A DNA stretch of 64,000 bases from Sphingopyxis sp. LC81. Lineage in GTDB: Bacteria; Pseudomonadota; Alphaproteobacteria; Sphingomonadales; Sphingomonadaceae. Positions within the stretch are counted from its first letter, which is position 1; each line of letters opens with the position of its first letter. The stretch lies in the NCBI RefSeq assembly GCF_000756375.1, contig NZ_JNFD01000017.1, forward strand, positions 1-64,000, in the 5' to 3' direction. A program made the translations under genes and the position numbers. This document shows, one piece after another, positions 35,217 through 45,240 of this stretch. Below the pieces are notes generated by a model. That model had not been told where the DNA came from, made no database searches, and saw nothing but the letters and a program-made list of their open reading frames with translations.

Positions 35217-35648
35217 ATGCTACCGGTGACCAGATTGATCGCGTCAGTGCGGCGCGGCGAGATTCGCTGGCTGAACTATCTGCTCGCAAGCGTGCTCGCG
35301 CTGGGCAGCGATGCGGGGCTTTTCCTGTTGCTGCTCGACGCCGGGCTGTCGCCCGTAACGGCGTCGGCGACCGGCTATTGCGCCGGGATTCTCGTGCACT
35401 GGCTGGTGTCGAGCCGGCTCGTTTTTGCCGACGGCGCCGCAGCGCGCGGCACGGGTGAGCGCCATCGCCAGAAACTGCTCTTCGTCGGATCGGCGCTCGT
35501 CGGTCTTGCCGTCACGACCGCGATCGTCGGCGGGGGCAGCGCGCTCGGCCTCGATCCGCGCCTCGCAAAGCTCGCGGCGATCGTCGTCAGCTTCCAGACG
35601 ACCTATTTGCTGCGCCGCCATATCGTGTTCCGGACGGCGGCGGCATGA
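35217..35648 (+). CDS. GtrA family membrane protein
   Basis: A 143-residue protein with four predicted membrane helices and the family pattern RWLNYLLASVLALGSDAGLFLLLL, CAGILVHWLVSSRLVF and a C-terminal LRRHIVF. GtrA-like proteins are thought to flip polyprenyl-phosphate sugars across the inner membrane. Here it would supply donors to the GT-C enzymes before and after it. The start at 35217 lies 25 bases after the flavoprotein stop, and its stop overlaps the next start as ATGA. Confidence 0.85.
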   Translation: MLPVTRLIASVRRGEIRWLNYLLASVLALGSDAGLFLLLLDAGLSPVTASATGYCAGILVHWLVSSRLVFADGAAARGTGERHRQKLLFVGSALVGLAVTTAIVGGGSALGLDPRLAKLAAIVVSFQTTYLLRRHIVFRTAAA

Positions 35649-37513
35649 GTGACGCGTCCGCGCTTCCCGCGGGCGCGGAGCCATCGGTTCGTGCACCCGA
35701 ATCGGGCGGCATCGTGCTGAGCCCGTGGTTCACCCCGGTCCGGATCGCGCTGATTATCTGGGGGCTGATGAGCCTCGTTGCCATTGTCGCGAAATGGCAG
35801 GCGATCGGCGCGCTCGATCTGTCGGACACCGACGACGCGATGCGCATGGCGCAGGTCCGCGACCTCCTTGCGGGGCAGGGCTGGTGGGATCTTTCGCAAT
35901 ATCGCGTCAATCCGGCGGGCGGCGGGGTGCTGATGCACTGGTCGCGCATCGTCGATGCGCCGCTCGCGGCGGGCACCCTGCTGCTGAAACCGCTGTTCGG
36001 ACAGGCGATGGCCGAACGGATCGTGATGACGCTGTGGCCGCCGCTGCTCGGCGCGGCGCTCAGCGTTGCCTGCGTGCTCGGTTATCGGGGGCTGTCCGAC
36101 CGGCGGATCGCCTATGCCGTGCCGCTCTTCCTGATCATGTCGGGTTATATATTGGTGCAGTTCCGCCCGCTCCGGGTCGACCATCACGGCTGGCAGATTT
36201 TCTTTGCGATGCTGATCATGGCGCAGGCGCTGCGGCCGCCAAGCTGGTGGGCGGGCCTGCTCGGCGGATTGTTCGCCGCGGCGCTGCTCGCGGTGTCGAT
36301 CGAAGGATTGCCGATTGTCGCGCTGTTCGCCGGGCTGGCTGCGCTGCGCTGGGCGCTGCACGGGCGCTCCGAGGATCGCGCGCGGCTTTGCGGCTATATG
36401 GGCGCACTCGCGGGCGGCGCGCTGCTGCTCCAGTTTGCGACGCGCGGTCCCGCGGGGCTGCTCGGCAGCTGGTGCGATTCGCTTTCGGCGCCCTATATGG
36501 CGGCGTTCGCCGTTGCCGCCGCGGTGACCTTTGCGGCCGCGCGGGCCAACCCGCGCCAGTGGGCGCGTTTCCTGCTGTTGGGGCTGGCCGGCGTGTCGGC
36601 GGCGGGGGCGCTGGTGTGGACCGAACCGCAATGCGCGAAGGGCCCCTTCGCGGCGCTCGATCCGATCGTGGTGCAATATTGGTATCTTAATGTCCTCGAG
36701 GGCCAGCCTTTGTGGATGTCGGAACCGTCGAGTGCGATCCACGTGCTCGTGCCATCGCTGATCGGTCTCGCCGGGTCGTTGCTCGCGTGGCGGAGCTGCT
36801 CGTCGGCCGTCGACCGCGGGAACTGGGCGACGATCATCGTCGCACTGGTCGGAGCGGCCGCCTTGTCGGTGTTCGTCCTGCGCAGCGTTTCGACCGCGCA
36901 TGTCTTTGCCTTGCCCGGCTGCGCCTGGCTCGGCCTGCGCGCCTGGGCGTGGGCGCGGACGATTCCTTCGACCTTGCCGCGAATCTTCGCGTCGGCTGCC
37001 GCTGCGCTGACGCTGCCGCTGCTCGGCAGCATGGCTGTCGCCGCCGTGCTCGGCCTGGTGGTCCCGTCGCTGAACGCCGAAGAGGACAAGGCCGTTGAAG
37101 AGGCCGCCGCGGCCAAGCCCTATCGGGAGGACTGCCTAGATCCCGCGGCGATCGCCGACCTGAACCGTCTGCCGGCGACGACGATCCTGACCCCCATCGA
37201 TCTGGGCGCGCCGGTGATTTTCTGGACGCGCCATAGCCTGGTCGCGACGCCGCATCATCGCAACAAGGAGGCGATGGCGGACTCGATCCGCGTCTTCGCC
37301 GGCGACCCCGGGCACGCCGAGGCGCTGGTCCGCAAGCAGGCGGCGACGCTGATCGTGTTTTGCCGGACCGCCAACGACCTCTCCAAATATCGCCGCGCCC
37401 GGAAAGACGCGCTCGCGGCGCAGCTTTACGCCGGAACGCCGCCCGCGTGGCTCGAAGCGGTGCCGATCGTGTCGCGCGCCGGGCTGTCGGTGTGGCGGGT
37501 GAAGCCCGAGTAA
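35645..37513 (+). CDS. GT-C fold membrane glycosyltransferase, paralogue 2
   Basis: A 622-residue membrane protein sharing the architecture of paralogue 1: D61-T-D63 in LSDTDDAMRMAQVRD, QYRVNPAGG and HWSR in the first external loop, then DHHGWQ near 178-183. At the C-terminus are HSLVATPHHRN and LIVFC, so the family-specific motifs are kept in both copies while the rest has diverged. Likely activity is transfer of a sugar from a polyprenyl-phosphate donor to a surface glycan or protein in the periplasm. It is the last gene of the locus and ends six bases from the convergent msrB stop. Confidence 0.75.
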   Translation: MSDASALPAGAEPSVRAPESGGIVLSPWFTPVRIALIIWGLMSLVAIVAKWQAIGALDLSDTDDAMRMAQVRDLLAGQGWWDLSQYRVNPAGGGVLMHWSRIVDAPLAAGTLLLKPLFGQAMAERIVMTLWPPLLGAALSVACVLGYRGLSDRRIAYAVPLFLIMSGYILVQFRPLRVDHHGWQIFFAMLIMAQALRPPSWWAGLLGGLFAAALLAVSIEGLPIVALFAGLAALRWALHGRSEDRARLCGYMGALAGGALLLQFATRGPAGLLGSWCDSLSAPYMAAFAVAAAVTFAAARANPRQWARFLLLGLAGVSAAGALVWTEPQCAKGPFAALDPIVVQYWYLNVLEGQPLWMSEPSSAIHVLVPSLIGLAGSLLAWRSCSSAVDRGNWATIIVALVGAAALSVFVLRSVSTAHVFALPGCAWLGLRAWAWARTIPSTLPRIFASAAAALTLPLLGSMAVAAVLGLVVPSLNAEEDKAVEEAAAAKPYREDCLDPAAIADLNRLPATTILTPIDLGAPVIFWTRHSLVATPHHRNKEAMADSIRVFAGDPGHAEALVRKQAATLIVFCRTANDLSKYRRARKDALAAQLYAGTPPAWLEAVPIVSRAGLSVWRVKPE

Positions 37514-37519
37514 AGGGCG

Positions 37520-38005
37520 TCAGGCGGGGCGGAAGGTCAGCGCCGCGCCGTTCATGCAATAACGCTTGCCCGTCGGTTTCGGCCCGTCGTTGAAGACGTG
37601 GCCGAGATGCCCGCCGCAGCGTCTGCAATGCACTTCGGTGCGCGCATAGCCGAGTTCGCGATCGGTCGCGGTGCCGATGCCGCCCTTCAGCGGCGCCCAG
37701 AAGCTCGGCCAGCCGGTGCCGCTGTCGAACTTTGTCCTGCTCGAATAGAGCGGCAGCGCGCAGCCGGCGCAGTCGAAAATGCCGGTGCGTTTTTCCTTGT
37801 CGAGCGGGCTGGTGAAGGGGCGCTCGGTCGCCGCTTCGCGGAGCACGCGATATTGCAGCGGCGACAGGCGCTTTTTCCATTCGGCATCGGAAAGCTGCCA
37901 GCCCGGCTGCGCTTTCGGACGCGACGATTTGGCGAAGAGCATCGGTGCGCCGATGATGGCGCCGCCCAGCGCGAGTCCGCCGAGAATGAAACGACGTTCG
38001 ATCAT
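37520..38005 (-). CDS. msrB: Peptide-methionine (R)-S-oxide reductase
   Basis: MsrB repairs the R isomer of oxidised methionine. The zinc site is C79, C82, C127 and C130 (DCAGC and HCRRC), and the catalytic cysteine is C150 in RYCMNG. The N-terminus (ERRFILGGLALGGAIIG) has a twin-arginine-like pair ahead of a hydrophobic stretch, so the enzyme may be exported by Tat or anchored in the inner membrane with its active domain in the periplasm. The length is 161 residues. It is convergent with the GT-C gene and its upstream gap leads towards the P450. Confidence 0.93.
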   Translation of the reverse strand: MIERRFILGGLALGGAIIGAPMLFAKSSRPKAQPGWQLSDAEWKKRLSPLQYRVLREAATERPFTSPLDKEKRTGIFDCAGCALPLYSSRTKFDSGTGWPSFWAPLKGGIGTATDRELGYARTEVHCRRCGGHLGHVFNDGPKPTGKRYCMNGAALTFRPA

Positions 38006-38048
38006 ATCCTCGATACGTACGTCTGGGTGAAAGGGTTACAAGTCCGCT

Positions 38049-39284
38049 TCAATATTTCTCGATTTTGGCGGGCAGCGTGCGGAAACCGTGGACGAAGCAG
38101 GCGTGGACGCGCTCGGGGGTGCCCGTGACTGTCACCCGCATCCGCCGCGCCGCCATTTCCTCGAGCAGGATGCGCAGCTGCAATTCGGCGAGGCGTGCGC
38201 CGACGCAGCGATGGACGCCATAGCCGAACGACAGGTGCCGCCGGGCGTTTTCACGCGTCAGGTCGATGTCGTCGGCGTCGCTGAACACGCTTTCGTCGCG
38301 GTTCGCCGACAGATACCAGAGGATCAGCTTGTCGCCCTTGGCGATCTTGTGCCCGAACAGCTCGGCATCGGCGAGCGCGGTGCGCCGCATATGCGCGAGC
38401 GGGGTCTGCCAGCGGATGATCTCGCTGACCGCATTGGGGATCAGTGCCGGATCGGCCTCGAGCTTCGCGCGTTGCTCGGGGAATTGGTCGAGGCCGTAAG
38501 CGAGCCCCGACATGGTGTTGCGCGTCGTGTCGTTGCCGCCGACGATCAGGAGCACGAGGTTTCCGATGAACTCATATTTGTCCATGTGGCTCATCGCTTC
38601 GCTGTGCAGCATCATCGAGAGCAGGTCGGGGGTCGGCGGCTGGTCGAGCTTTTCCATCCACAGTTTCTGGAAATAGACGAAGGCCTCTTCGAGCACCGCG
38701 CGGCGCTGTTCCTTGAGCTCGGGCTTCTGCGCGAGTTCGACGTCGCCCATCCAGTCGGACCATTCGCTCAATTTGCGGCGATCTTCCCACGGGAAATCGA
38801 ACAGGATCGCGAGCATCTGCGTCGTCAGTTCCATCGACACACGGTCGACCCAGTCGAACGTCTCGCCCCACGGCAGGCCGTCGAGCACTTCGCCGGTGCG
38901 GTTCCTTATATCTTCGGACAGGCGCGTCATTTCGGCGGGGGTGAAGGCGGGGGCGACGGTGCGGCGCTGGTCGGTGTGCTGCGGCCGGTCCATCGCGATG
39001 AACATCGGCAGGCGGAAATCCTCATCCTCGTCGCGTTCGAGGATCGTGATGCCGCCATATTCCCACGACGAAGAATAAATGTCGGGCAGCGCCTCGACAT
39101 GCTGGATCGCCTGATGACTCGCGATGTTCCAATAGGGCCCGTGGACGCTGTCCTCGCACTTCACGATGCCGCCCAATTTGCGGAGTTCGGCGAAGGGTTC
39201 CTGCCAGCGATCCTCCGAATAGATCGCGGCGGGACTCATGTCATAGCGGTCGGTGACGGGCTGGGGCGCAGCTGCAGTCGCCAT
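38049..39284 (-). CDS. Cytochrome P450
   Basis: A complete 411-residue bacterial class I P450. The I-helix oxygen-activation motif is GGNDTTR at 249-255, the ExxR pair is E288 and R291, and the haem cysteine is C360 in [10 protein letters not shown]. The sequence around [10 protein letters not shown] and the RRTALAD block recalls CYP153-like alkane and terpene hydroxylases of sphingomonads, but the substrate is not certain. No ferredoxin or ferredoxin reductase gene lies next to it in the window, so its redox partners must be encoded elsewhere. Confidence 0.93.
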   Translation of the reverse strand: MATAAAPQPVTDRYDMSPAAIYSEDRWQEPFAELRKLGGIVKCEDSVHGPYWNIASHQAIQHVEALPDIYSSSWEYGGITILERDEDEDFRLPMFIAMDRPQHTDQRRTVAPAFTPAEMTRLSEDIRNRTGEVLDGLPWGETFDWVDRVSMELTTQMLAILFDFPWEDRRKLSEWSDWMGDVELAQKPELKEQRRAVLEEAFVYFQKLWMEKLDQPPTPDLLSMMLHSEAMSHMDKYEFIGNLVLLIVGGNDTTRNTMSGLAYGLDQFPEQRAKLEADPALIPNAVSEIIRWQTPLAHMRRTALADAELFGHKIAKGDKLILWYLSANRDESVFSDADDIDLTRENARRHLSFGYGVHRCVGARLAELQLRILLEEMAARRMRVTVTGTPERVHACFVHGFRTLPAKIEKY

Positions 39285-39372
39285 CGGGCATCCTCCTCCT
39301 CAAAAGGGACTCGCCGCGACGCTTGCCGCCGTCGGCCAGATCAGTTGCAGGATGCCACTGTTTACAGCTTTG

Positions 39373-40665
39373 TCAACGAGGCTGGGACGAAGCGGCCTCG
39401 GCGGCTGCTGCAGCGGCAGCCGCACCCTTTGTCCGGCGCCAGAATTTCCAGCCGCTACCGCCGCTGAGCACGCCCGACCGGAACAGGCGCACCGACAGGA
39501 AGATGACGAGCGCGACCCAGATCGCCTGCCAGCCGAGCGCGAGCAAATGGACCGCCTTGGCATCGTCGGTCGCGGCGCGCGCCGCCATCGCAAGCGGCGA
39601 GGAGAAGGGGAAGATCTGCGCGAAATGGGCGAGACCGCTGCCCGGCGCGCTCGCGGCCGCCGCCGACAGGCTGAACATGCCGACCTGGAAGATGGTGATC
39701 GGCAGGCTGAGCATCTGGATTTCGCGCACCGATCCCGCCTGCGCGCCGACGCCGAGGAAGACCGCGCCGAGCAGGAGGAAGGACAGGATGAAATAGGCAA
39801 AGCCGATGCCCAGGAAAAAGGGCCAGCCCGTCGCCGGCATCGAGGCGAGCGCGGCGGTCGCCTTGCCGGCCTTGCCCGCGGCGGCGATCGCGGCGGGATC
39901 GACCTGCGTCGCGGCGATCAGTCCGCCGCCCATCGCGACGATCATCCAGAAGGCGATAAAGAGCACGGCGACGCCGAGCATGCCGAGCAGCTTGCCGAGA
40001 AAGACGCTTTCGAGCGGCACCGCGGCGGCGAGAATCTCGATGACCTTGTTGCCCTTTTCCTCGGCGAGCGAGCTCACCGTCTGGCCCGCCAGCAGCAAGG
40101 TCAGGAGGAAGATGATGAAGACCGCGCCGAAACCGAGCGACTGTTGCACCGCGATGCTGGTGCCGCTGCTCGATAGCGCTTCGAAATCGGGGGTGATGGA
40201 TGGCATCGGCCCGGCGGCGCGCGCGCGCTGCACATCGCCCGCGAGCAGCGCGAGATAGCGGCCCGCGCTGCTGCCCTTTTCGCGCTCGACGATGCGCGGC
40301 GCGGTCAGGGGGCCGCTCATCACCGCATAGGTGTCGCTGCCCTTTTCGCGGGCGATCGCAACGGGATCGCCGATGGCGGGGCTGGCGATGCGGATATCGA
40401 GCGGTGCGGGTTCGCGGGTCATTCCAGCCCGGAGTCGCTGATCGGAGGCCCGAAGCGCCTCGATATCTGCCGGATGGGCGACGACGACGATGCGCCCGGC
40501 GCCGCGCGCGCTATCGGCAAGCTGCGATGCGCCCATGCCGCCGGCGAGCCCCATCGCGACCATGAACAAGGGTGCGAGCAGGAAGAGAAGGAAGGTCGGG
40601 GTCGCGACGATCGCGAGAAAGTCGCGCCGCGCAACGACGAACATGCTGCGGATGAAGGGGGTCAT
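39373..40665 (-). CDS. ABC transporter permease, NatB-like
   Basis: A 430-residue membrane subunit: an N-terminal helix (about 18-40), a large periplasmic loop (about 60-175, with [16 protein letters not shown]), then about five more helices in the C-terminal half, with [27 protein letters not shown]. This is the ABC-2 exporter topology of NatB-type proteins. Substrates of relatives include sodium ions, antibiotics and lipids; none can be chosen here. It is coupled to the ATPase gene by an ATGA overlap. The C-terminus has an alanine-rich tail. Confidence 0.88.
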   Translation of the reverse strand: MTPFIRSMFVVARRDFLAIVATPTFLLFLLAPLFMVAMGLAGGMGASQLADSARGAGRIVVVAHPADIEALRASDQRLRAGMTREPAPLDIRIASPAIGDPVAIAREKGSDTYAVMSGPLTAPRIVEREKGSSAGRYLALLAGDVQRARAAGPMPSITPDFEALSSSGTSIAVQQSLGFGAVFIIFLLTLLLAGQTVSSLAEEKGNKVIEILAAAVPLESVFLGKLLGMLGVAVLFIAFWMIVAMGGGLIAATQVDPAAIAAAGKAGKATAALASMPATGWPFFLGIGFAYFILSFLLLGAVFLGVGAQAGSVREIQMLSLPITIFQVGMFSLSAAAASAPGSGLAHFAQIFPFSSPLAMAARAATDDAKAVHLLALGWQAIWVALVIFLSVRLFRSGVLSGGSGWKFWRRTKGAAAAAAAAEAASSQPR

Positions 40666-41618
40666 GCGCTGGCCTCCTCTACGGCGTCCTCAGTGGCATC
40701 GGCGTCGAATCCCGCGTCGACCTGCCGGACGATATGGACGAAGGCGTCGTGCAGCGCCGGGCGGCTGATCGACAGGCCGGTGACGCCATGACCGCTCGCG
40801 GTGATGCGCGCGAGCAACGGTTCGACATCGGCGTCCTGAATCGCGAAATGCCAGGCGTCGCCGCGGAGTTCCGCGCCCGCAGGGAGATTTGCGGCAACCG
40901 CGGCAGCGTCGCCCGCGGTTCGAGGGGTGTAGCGCACCTGCATCGGGAGCAGCGCGCGCGCCTCGTCGACCGTGCCCTCGAACCGGCGCGCCGAGCGCGC
41001 GATGATCGCGATGCGGTCGCAGAGGCGTTCGGCATGCGCCATGACATGCGTCGAGAAGAGGATCGTCGCGCCGCGGTCGCGCTCGCGCCGCACGAGCATT
41101 TCGAGCCGCTCCTGATTGACGGGGTCGAGCCCCGAGAAGGGCTCGTCGAGCACGATGAGGTCGGGGGCGTGGACGATCGATCCGATCAGCTGGATCATCT
41201 GCGCCATGCCCTTCGACATCTTGCGGATCTTTTCGTCGATCACGCGCTCGAGCCCGAGTTCGGTCATGAATCCCGCGGCGCGGCGGCGCCCCTCGGACCA
41301 GTCGAGCCCGCGCAGCGCGCCCATGAACGCAATCGCCTCGCGCGCTTTCATGCCCGGATACAGCCCGCGTTCCTCGGGAAGATAGCCGATGCGGTGGCGT
41401 ACCGACTGCGGCCGCTGCCCGCCAAACAGGCGGCTTGTCCCCGCATCGGGGTCGATGATGCCGAGCGTCATGCGCAGGCTCGTCGTCTTGCCGGCGCCAT
41501 TGGGGCCGAGCACGCCATAAATGCTGCCCGTTGGCACCGCGAGGGACACATGATCGACCGCTTTGTAATTGCCGAAATATTTGGTGAGGCCATTCGCCTC
41601 GACGCTGAAATCGCTCAA
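40662..41618 (-). CDS. ABC transporter ATP-binding protein, NatA-like
   Basis: The 318-residue ATPase of the two-gene exporter. Walker A is [10 protein letters not shown], Walker B is [13 protein letters not shown], and the signature motif reads SKGMAQ in place of LSGGQ, a substitution also seen in NatA. A C-terminal extension of about 90 residues follows the core. The pair is divergent from queG with 66 bases between the starts. Together with the permease it would form a homodimeric or heterodimeric exporter in the inner membrane. Confidence 0.9.
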   Translation of the reverse strand: MSDFSVEANGLTKYFGNYKAVDHVSLAVPTGSIYGVLGPNGAGKTTSLRMTLGIIDPDAGTSRLFGGQRPQSVRHRIGYLPEERGLYPGMKAREAIAFMGALRGLDWSEGRRRAAGFMTELGLERVIDEKIRKMSKGMAQMIQLIGSIVHAPDLIVLDEPFSGLDPVNQERLEMLVRRERDRGATILFSTHVMAHAERLCDRIAIIARSARRFEGTVDEARALLPMQVRYTPRTAGDAAAVAANLPAGAELRGDAWHFAIQDADVEPLLARITASGHGVTGLSISRPALHDAFVHIVRQVDAGFDADATEDAVEEASA

Positions 41619-41684
41619 ACCCGGGTCCCCAATCTTGGCTCACCAAACTATGGCACGGCGAGGCCGCTCGCGTATAGAGCGGCA

Positions 41685-42749
41685 ATGGTTGCCGAAGCCT
41701 TGCCTCTGGAAACGCTTCTCCTCGAAGAACGGCTCGAAGCCGTCGCGCGCGCGCATGGTTTCGCGGCGTTCGGGATCGCGCAGGCCGATGCGGCGCCTGA
41801 GACCGCGGCGCGGCTCGACCAATGGCTGGCCGAGGGGCGCCACGGCGATATGATCTGGATGGAAAGCCGCGCCGCGCAGCGCGGATCGCCCAAGGGGCTG
41901 TGGCCCGAGGTCAAATCGGTGATCGCATTGGGCATGAGTTACGCGCCAGCACTCGACCCGCTGGCGCTCGCCGATCACCCCGAGCGCGGGCGTATCTCGG
42001 TCTATGCGCAGGGCGGCGACTATCATGACGTCGTCAAGAAAGCGCTGAAGGCGGTCGCGCGCTGGCTCGTCGCCGAAGTGGAGGACGCCGAGGTCAAGGT
42101 GTTTGTCGACACGGCGCCGGTGATGGAAAAGCCGCTGGCGGCGGCGGCGGGACTCGGCTGGCAGGGCAAGCACACCAATCTCGTCAGCCGCGATCATGGA
42201 AGCTGGCTGTTCCTTGGCGCGATCTACACGACGCTGGAGCTGGAGCCGTCGAAGCCCGGGCGCGATACGTGCGGCAGCTGTTCGGCGTGCCAGGAGGTGT
42301 GCCCGACGCAGGCCTTTCCCGCGCCGTACCGGCTCGATGCGCGGCGCTGCATCTCGTATCTGACGATCGAGCATAATGGGCCGATTCCCCTCGCGCTGCG
42401 GCGCGGGATCGGCAACCGAATCTATGGCTGCGACGATTGTCTGGCGGCGTGTCCGTGGAACAAATTCGCCGAAACCGCGCACGTCCATCGCGCCTTCCTG
42501 CCGCGCGCCGAACTGGCGGCGCCGTCGCTTTCCGACCTGCTCGCGCTCGACGATGCCGATTTCCGTCAGGTCTTCGCGGGGTCGCCGATCAAGCGGATCG
42601 GGCGCGGGCGGATGGTGCGCAATGCCGCGATCGCGGCGGGGAACAGCGGCGATGTGCGGTTTGTGCCCGTGCTCGAACGGCTGGCGAAGGATGAATCGCC
42701 GATGGTTGTCGACGCGGCTTTATGGGCGCTCGCCGAACTGGCGTCCTGA
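41685..42749 (+). CDS. queG: Epoxyqueuosine reductase
   Basis: QueG reduces epoxyqueuosine to queuosine in the wobble base of tRNA, using cobalamin and two 4Fe-4S clusters. Cysteines 196, 199, 202, 206 and then 222, 249, 252, 256 fit the two ferredoxin-type clusters ([11 protein letters not shown] and CDDCLAAC). The cobalamin-binding and D142 (VDTAP) regions are intact. The C-terminal HEAT-like repeat (about 300-354) is typical. The ATG at 41685 fits the family start. Length is 354 residues. Confidence 0.94.
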   Translation: MVAEALPLETLLLEERLEAVARAHGFAAFGIAQADAAPETAARLDQWLAEGRHGDMIWMESRAAQRGSPKGLWPEVKSVIALGMSYAPALDPLALADHPERGRISVYAQGGDYHDVVKKALKAVARWLVAEVEDAEVKVFVDTAPVMEKPLAAAAGLGWQGKHTNLVSRDHGSWLFLGAIYTTLELEPSKPGRDTCGSCSACQEVCPTQAFPAPYRLDARRCISYLTIEHNGPIPLALRRGIGNRIYGCDDCLAACPWNKFAETAHVHRAFLPRAELAAPSLSDLLALDDADFRQVFAGSPIKRIGRGRMVRNAAIAAGNSGDVRFVPVLERLAKDESPMVVDAALWALAELAS

Positions 42750-42756
42750 CGTCATA

Positions 42757-43134
42757 TCAGCGTTGAAGCGACTGGGCGCAGCTGTTCACTTCGGCGTTGC
42801 GGCCATCGGGCGTGCGCGCGTCGACATGCGTCGCAACGGGATTCGCGCCCGCGCGCGGGGCGTAGAAATAGACATCGAGGATGCAGTTCGACCCGGCGAA
42901 CTGCAGCTTGCGGCCGGCGCCTTCGGTGATATCGAGCTGCGGCTTGCCGAACATCCGGCCGATCGCGTCGGCGCTGTTGCCGATCAGCGCGTTGTTCTGC
43001 ACCGGGCGGACCACCGTGTTCGGCGGCGGGGTTGCCGCGGACGGTGTCGACGGGCGCGGGATCGCGGGGCCGGCGCACGCACCGAGCGTCAAAGCGAGAC
43101 CGGCGATGGCGGTCAGGCGGCGGTTTTCGATCAT
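42757..43134 (-). CDS. Small lipoprotein of unknown function
   Basis: A 125-residue protein with a lipoprotein signal (MIENRRLTAIAGLALTLGAC; the cysteine at 20 is the lipidated residue). It is followed by a proline-rich linker and a compact C-terminal part with one further pair of cysteines (near 84 and 119). I do not recognise the family. The start overlaps the stop of the EI24 gene (ATGA), so it is the second gene of a two-gene unit and ends seven bases from the convergent queG stop. Confidence 0.7.
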   Translation of the reverse strand: MIENRRLTAIAGLALTLGACAGPAIPRPSTPSAATPPPNTVVRPVQNNALIGNSADAIGRMFGKPQLDITEGAGRKLQFAGSNCILDVYFYAPRAGANPVATHVDARTPDGRNAEVNSCAQSLQR

Positions 43135-43814
43135 CTTTTCTGGTCCCCATTGCGCAGATGCAGCATGTGCACGGCCATAGCCGCGCTCAATATCGGCGCC
43201 AACAGATTGGCGATAGGCACCACGAAGCTTGCGGCGGACAGCAGCCCGAGCGACCAGCGCGCAGGCCGGTCGAGCCGTGGACGGTCCGGATGGCGCGCGA
43301 GCACCATCGCCTCGAGATCGCGGCCGAGCAGCACCGCGTTGACGAGCAGCGCGAAGATCGGCGTGCCGATACCGGTGACGAGCAGCAGGATGTAGATCGG
43401 CAGCGCGAGCAGGTTGCCGCCGATCAGCCGCACCAGCGAAGCGAGCGCGAGGCCGATATTCTGGCGCCAGCCGACATCGACGGCTTGGCTTGCGGCGGCG
43501 GGATAGTGGCGGCCCTCGACATCGGCGACGATGCCATCGGCGAACAAGCCGACGACGACGATCGCGACGGCGCGGAAGAGCAGCCAGCTTCCCGCGATGA
43601 TGGCCAGAACGATCAATATTCCGGCCATATCGAGTTGCGCTTCGTCGAGCCATTTCCAGTGCGCCAGCGCCCAGCGCGCCGCGAAAAAGATCGCGGCGCC
43701 CGAGGCAGCGAGGAGCAGGAGCGTAAGCGCGAGGCTTTGCGCCAGCACGCGCATCACGCGGGGCTGCGGTAAGTCCCTTAGCGCGAGCAGGAAGGCGTGA
43801 ACGGCGCGGGCCAT
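43131..43814 (-). CDS. EI24 domain integral membrane protein (CysZ-like)
   Basis: A 227-residue protein with about five membrane helices, including LAQSLALTLLLLAASGAAIFFAA and ILIVLAIIAGSWLLFRAVAIVVVGL. It has the family's GIVADVEGRHYP loop. It belongs to the EI24/CysZ family; CysZ of Enterobacteria helps take up sulfate, but the role in this organism is unknown. The internal ATG at 43814 gives a normal N-terminus; a reading from 43850 adds twelve residues. It is coupled to a small lipoprotein gene downstream. Confidence 0.8.
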   Translation of the reverse strand: MARAVHAFLLALRDLPQPRVMRVLAQSLALTLLLLAASGAAIFFAARWALAHWKWLDEAQLDMAGILIVLAIIAGSWLLFRAVAIVVVGLFADGIVADVEGRHYPAAASQAVDVGWRQNIGLALASLVRLIGGNLLALPIYILLLVTGIGTPIFALLVNAVLLGRDLEAMVLARHPDRPRLDRPARWSLGLLSAASFVVPIANLLAPILSAAMAVHMLHLRNGDQKR

Positions 43815-43924
43815 GGGCGCAGGGATGGTGGGCGCGCGCGCGCGGGTCAAGCGTTATGCTTGCCTTGGCGGGCCCCGCCGCCTAAGGCGCGCGGCAGCTT
43901 TTTCCACGCATCACAGGATTTTTC

Positions 43925-44923
43925 ATGGCCTCCACCGCCCGTTTCGACGTTGTCGCCATCGGCAACGCCATCGTCGACGTCATCGCCCGCGCCGACGATG
44001 CGCTGATCACTGCCGAAGGTCTGACCAAGGGGTCGATGCGGCTGATCGACGCCGAAGAGGCCGAACGCCTTTACGCGGCGATGGGACCCGCGATCGAAAT
44101 GTCGGGCGGTTCGGCGGCCAATACGCTCGCCGGGATGGCCGCGCTCGGCCAGCGTTGCAGCTTTATCGGACAGGTCGCCGACGATCAGCTCGGCCATGTT
44201 TTCACGCACGATCTGCGCGCGCTCGGCGTCGCTTATGAAACCCCGCCGCTCAGCGAAGGCGCGCCGACCGCGCGCTGCCTGATCCTCGTCACCCCCGACG
44301 GCCAGCGCACGATGAACACCTTCCTCGGTGCGAGCCATCTGCTCGAGCAGTCGATGATCGACGAAGCGTGGATCGCCGATTCGGAGATTCTCTATCTCGA
44401 AGGCTATTTGTGGGATCCCGAGCTGTCGCGCGCGGCGATGCGGCGCGCGATCGACGTGTCGCGCGCAGCGGGACGCAAGGTCGCCTTCACGCTGTCGGAT
44501 GCGTTCATCATCGACCGCCACGGTGCCGATTTCCGCAAGCTGATCGCCGAGGGGCTGTTCGACATCCTCTTCGCGAACGAGGTCGAGATTTGCGCGCTCG
44601 CTGAAACCGATGATTTCGAAGCCGCTGTCGCGAGCGTCGCGGCGCAGGTGCCGCTGCTTGTCGTCACGCGCGGCTCGCACGGCGCGATCGCGCTGACGGG
44701 CGGCACGCGCACCGAAGTCGGCGCCGAGCCGATCGATACGGTCGTCGATACCACCGGCGCGGGCGACCTGTTCGCCGCGGGTTTCCTCTCGGGTCAGGCG
44801 CAGGGCCGTCCGATTGCCGATTGCCTGACGATGGGCGCCGTGTGCGCGCGCGAAATCATCGCACAGGTCGGTCCGCGCGCGCAGACCGACCTCAAGGCGA
44901 AGATCGCCGAACGGCTGGGCTAG
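43925..44923 (+). CDS. PfkB-family adenosine kinase
   Basis: A 332-residue ribokinase-fold sugar kinase close to the adenosine kinase group of alphaproteobacteria. Conserved parts include the N-terminal DVVAIGNAIVDV strand, the substrate-binding GGSAANT and the catalytic anion hole DTTGAGDLFAAGF with the general base aspartate. It phosphorylates adenosine (or a related nucleoside or sugar) with ATP in the cytosol, a purine salvage role. Its own promoter is likely in the 110-base upstream gap. It is followed after about 56 bases by a small membrane protein gene. Confidence 0.88.
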   Translation: MASTARFDVVAIGNAIVDVIARADDALITAEGLTKGSMRLIDAEEAERLYAAMGPAIEMSGGSAANTLAGMAALGQRCSFIGQVADDQLGHVFTHDLRALGVAYETPPLSEGAPTARCLILVTPDGQRTMNTFLGASHLLEQSMIDEAWIADSEILYLEGYLWDPELSRAAMRRAIDVSRAAGRKVAFTLSDAFIIDRHGADFRKLIAEGLFDILFANEVEICALAETDDFEAAVASVAAQVPLLVVTRGSHGAIALTGGTRTEVGAEPIDTVVDTTGAGDLFAAGFLSGQAQGRPIADCLTMGAVCAREIIAQVGPRAQTDLKAKIAERLG

Positions 44924-44979
44924 GAACCTTCGTCGGCCGTGAAGCGTCCTATGCGCCAGACAGCATGGGAGAGACTCTT

Positions 44980-45237
44980 ATGGCCGACGAAATTCACGAG
45001 ACGCGCGATCCCGACGGGACGACGCACACCACCACGGTTATCGACCGCGAACCGCGCCGTCGCGGCGGGTTCGGGATGGGACTGATTTTCCTCGTCGCGA
45101 TTCTGGTCGCGGCCTTTTTCGCTTTCCAGTTCCTCGCCAACGACAAGGCGCAGAGCGGCGCGGTCAGCGACGCGGCGCAAAAGGTCGGCGATGCCGCCGA
45201 AAATGTCGGCGACGCGGCGCAGAAAGCGGTCGATTAA
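44980..45237 (+). CDS. Small single-pass membrane protein with C-terminal heptad-like repeats
   Basis: An 85-residue protein of unrecognised family. Residues about 1-32 are polar with an RRRGG turn, about 33-55 form one membrane helix (GMGLIFLVAILVAAFFAFQFLA), and about 63-85 contain DAAQKVG, DAAENVG, DAAQKAV, three tandem seven-residue units that look like an amphipathic helix. The ATG at 44980 follows a GGGAGAG ribosome site; an earlier in-frame ATG at 44965 is unlikely. The C-terminal part would face the periplasm or the cytosol depending on topology. Confidence 0.7.
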   Translation: MADEIHETRDPDGTTHTTTVIDREPRRRGGFGMGLIFLVAILVAAFFAFQFLANDKAQSGAVSDAAQKVGDAAENVGDAAQKAVD

Positions 45238-45240
45238 GGA

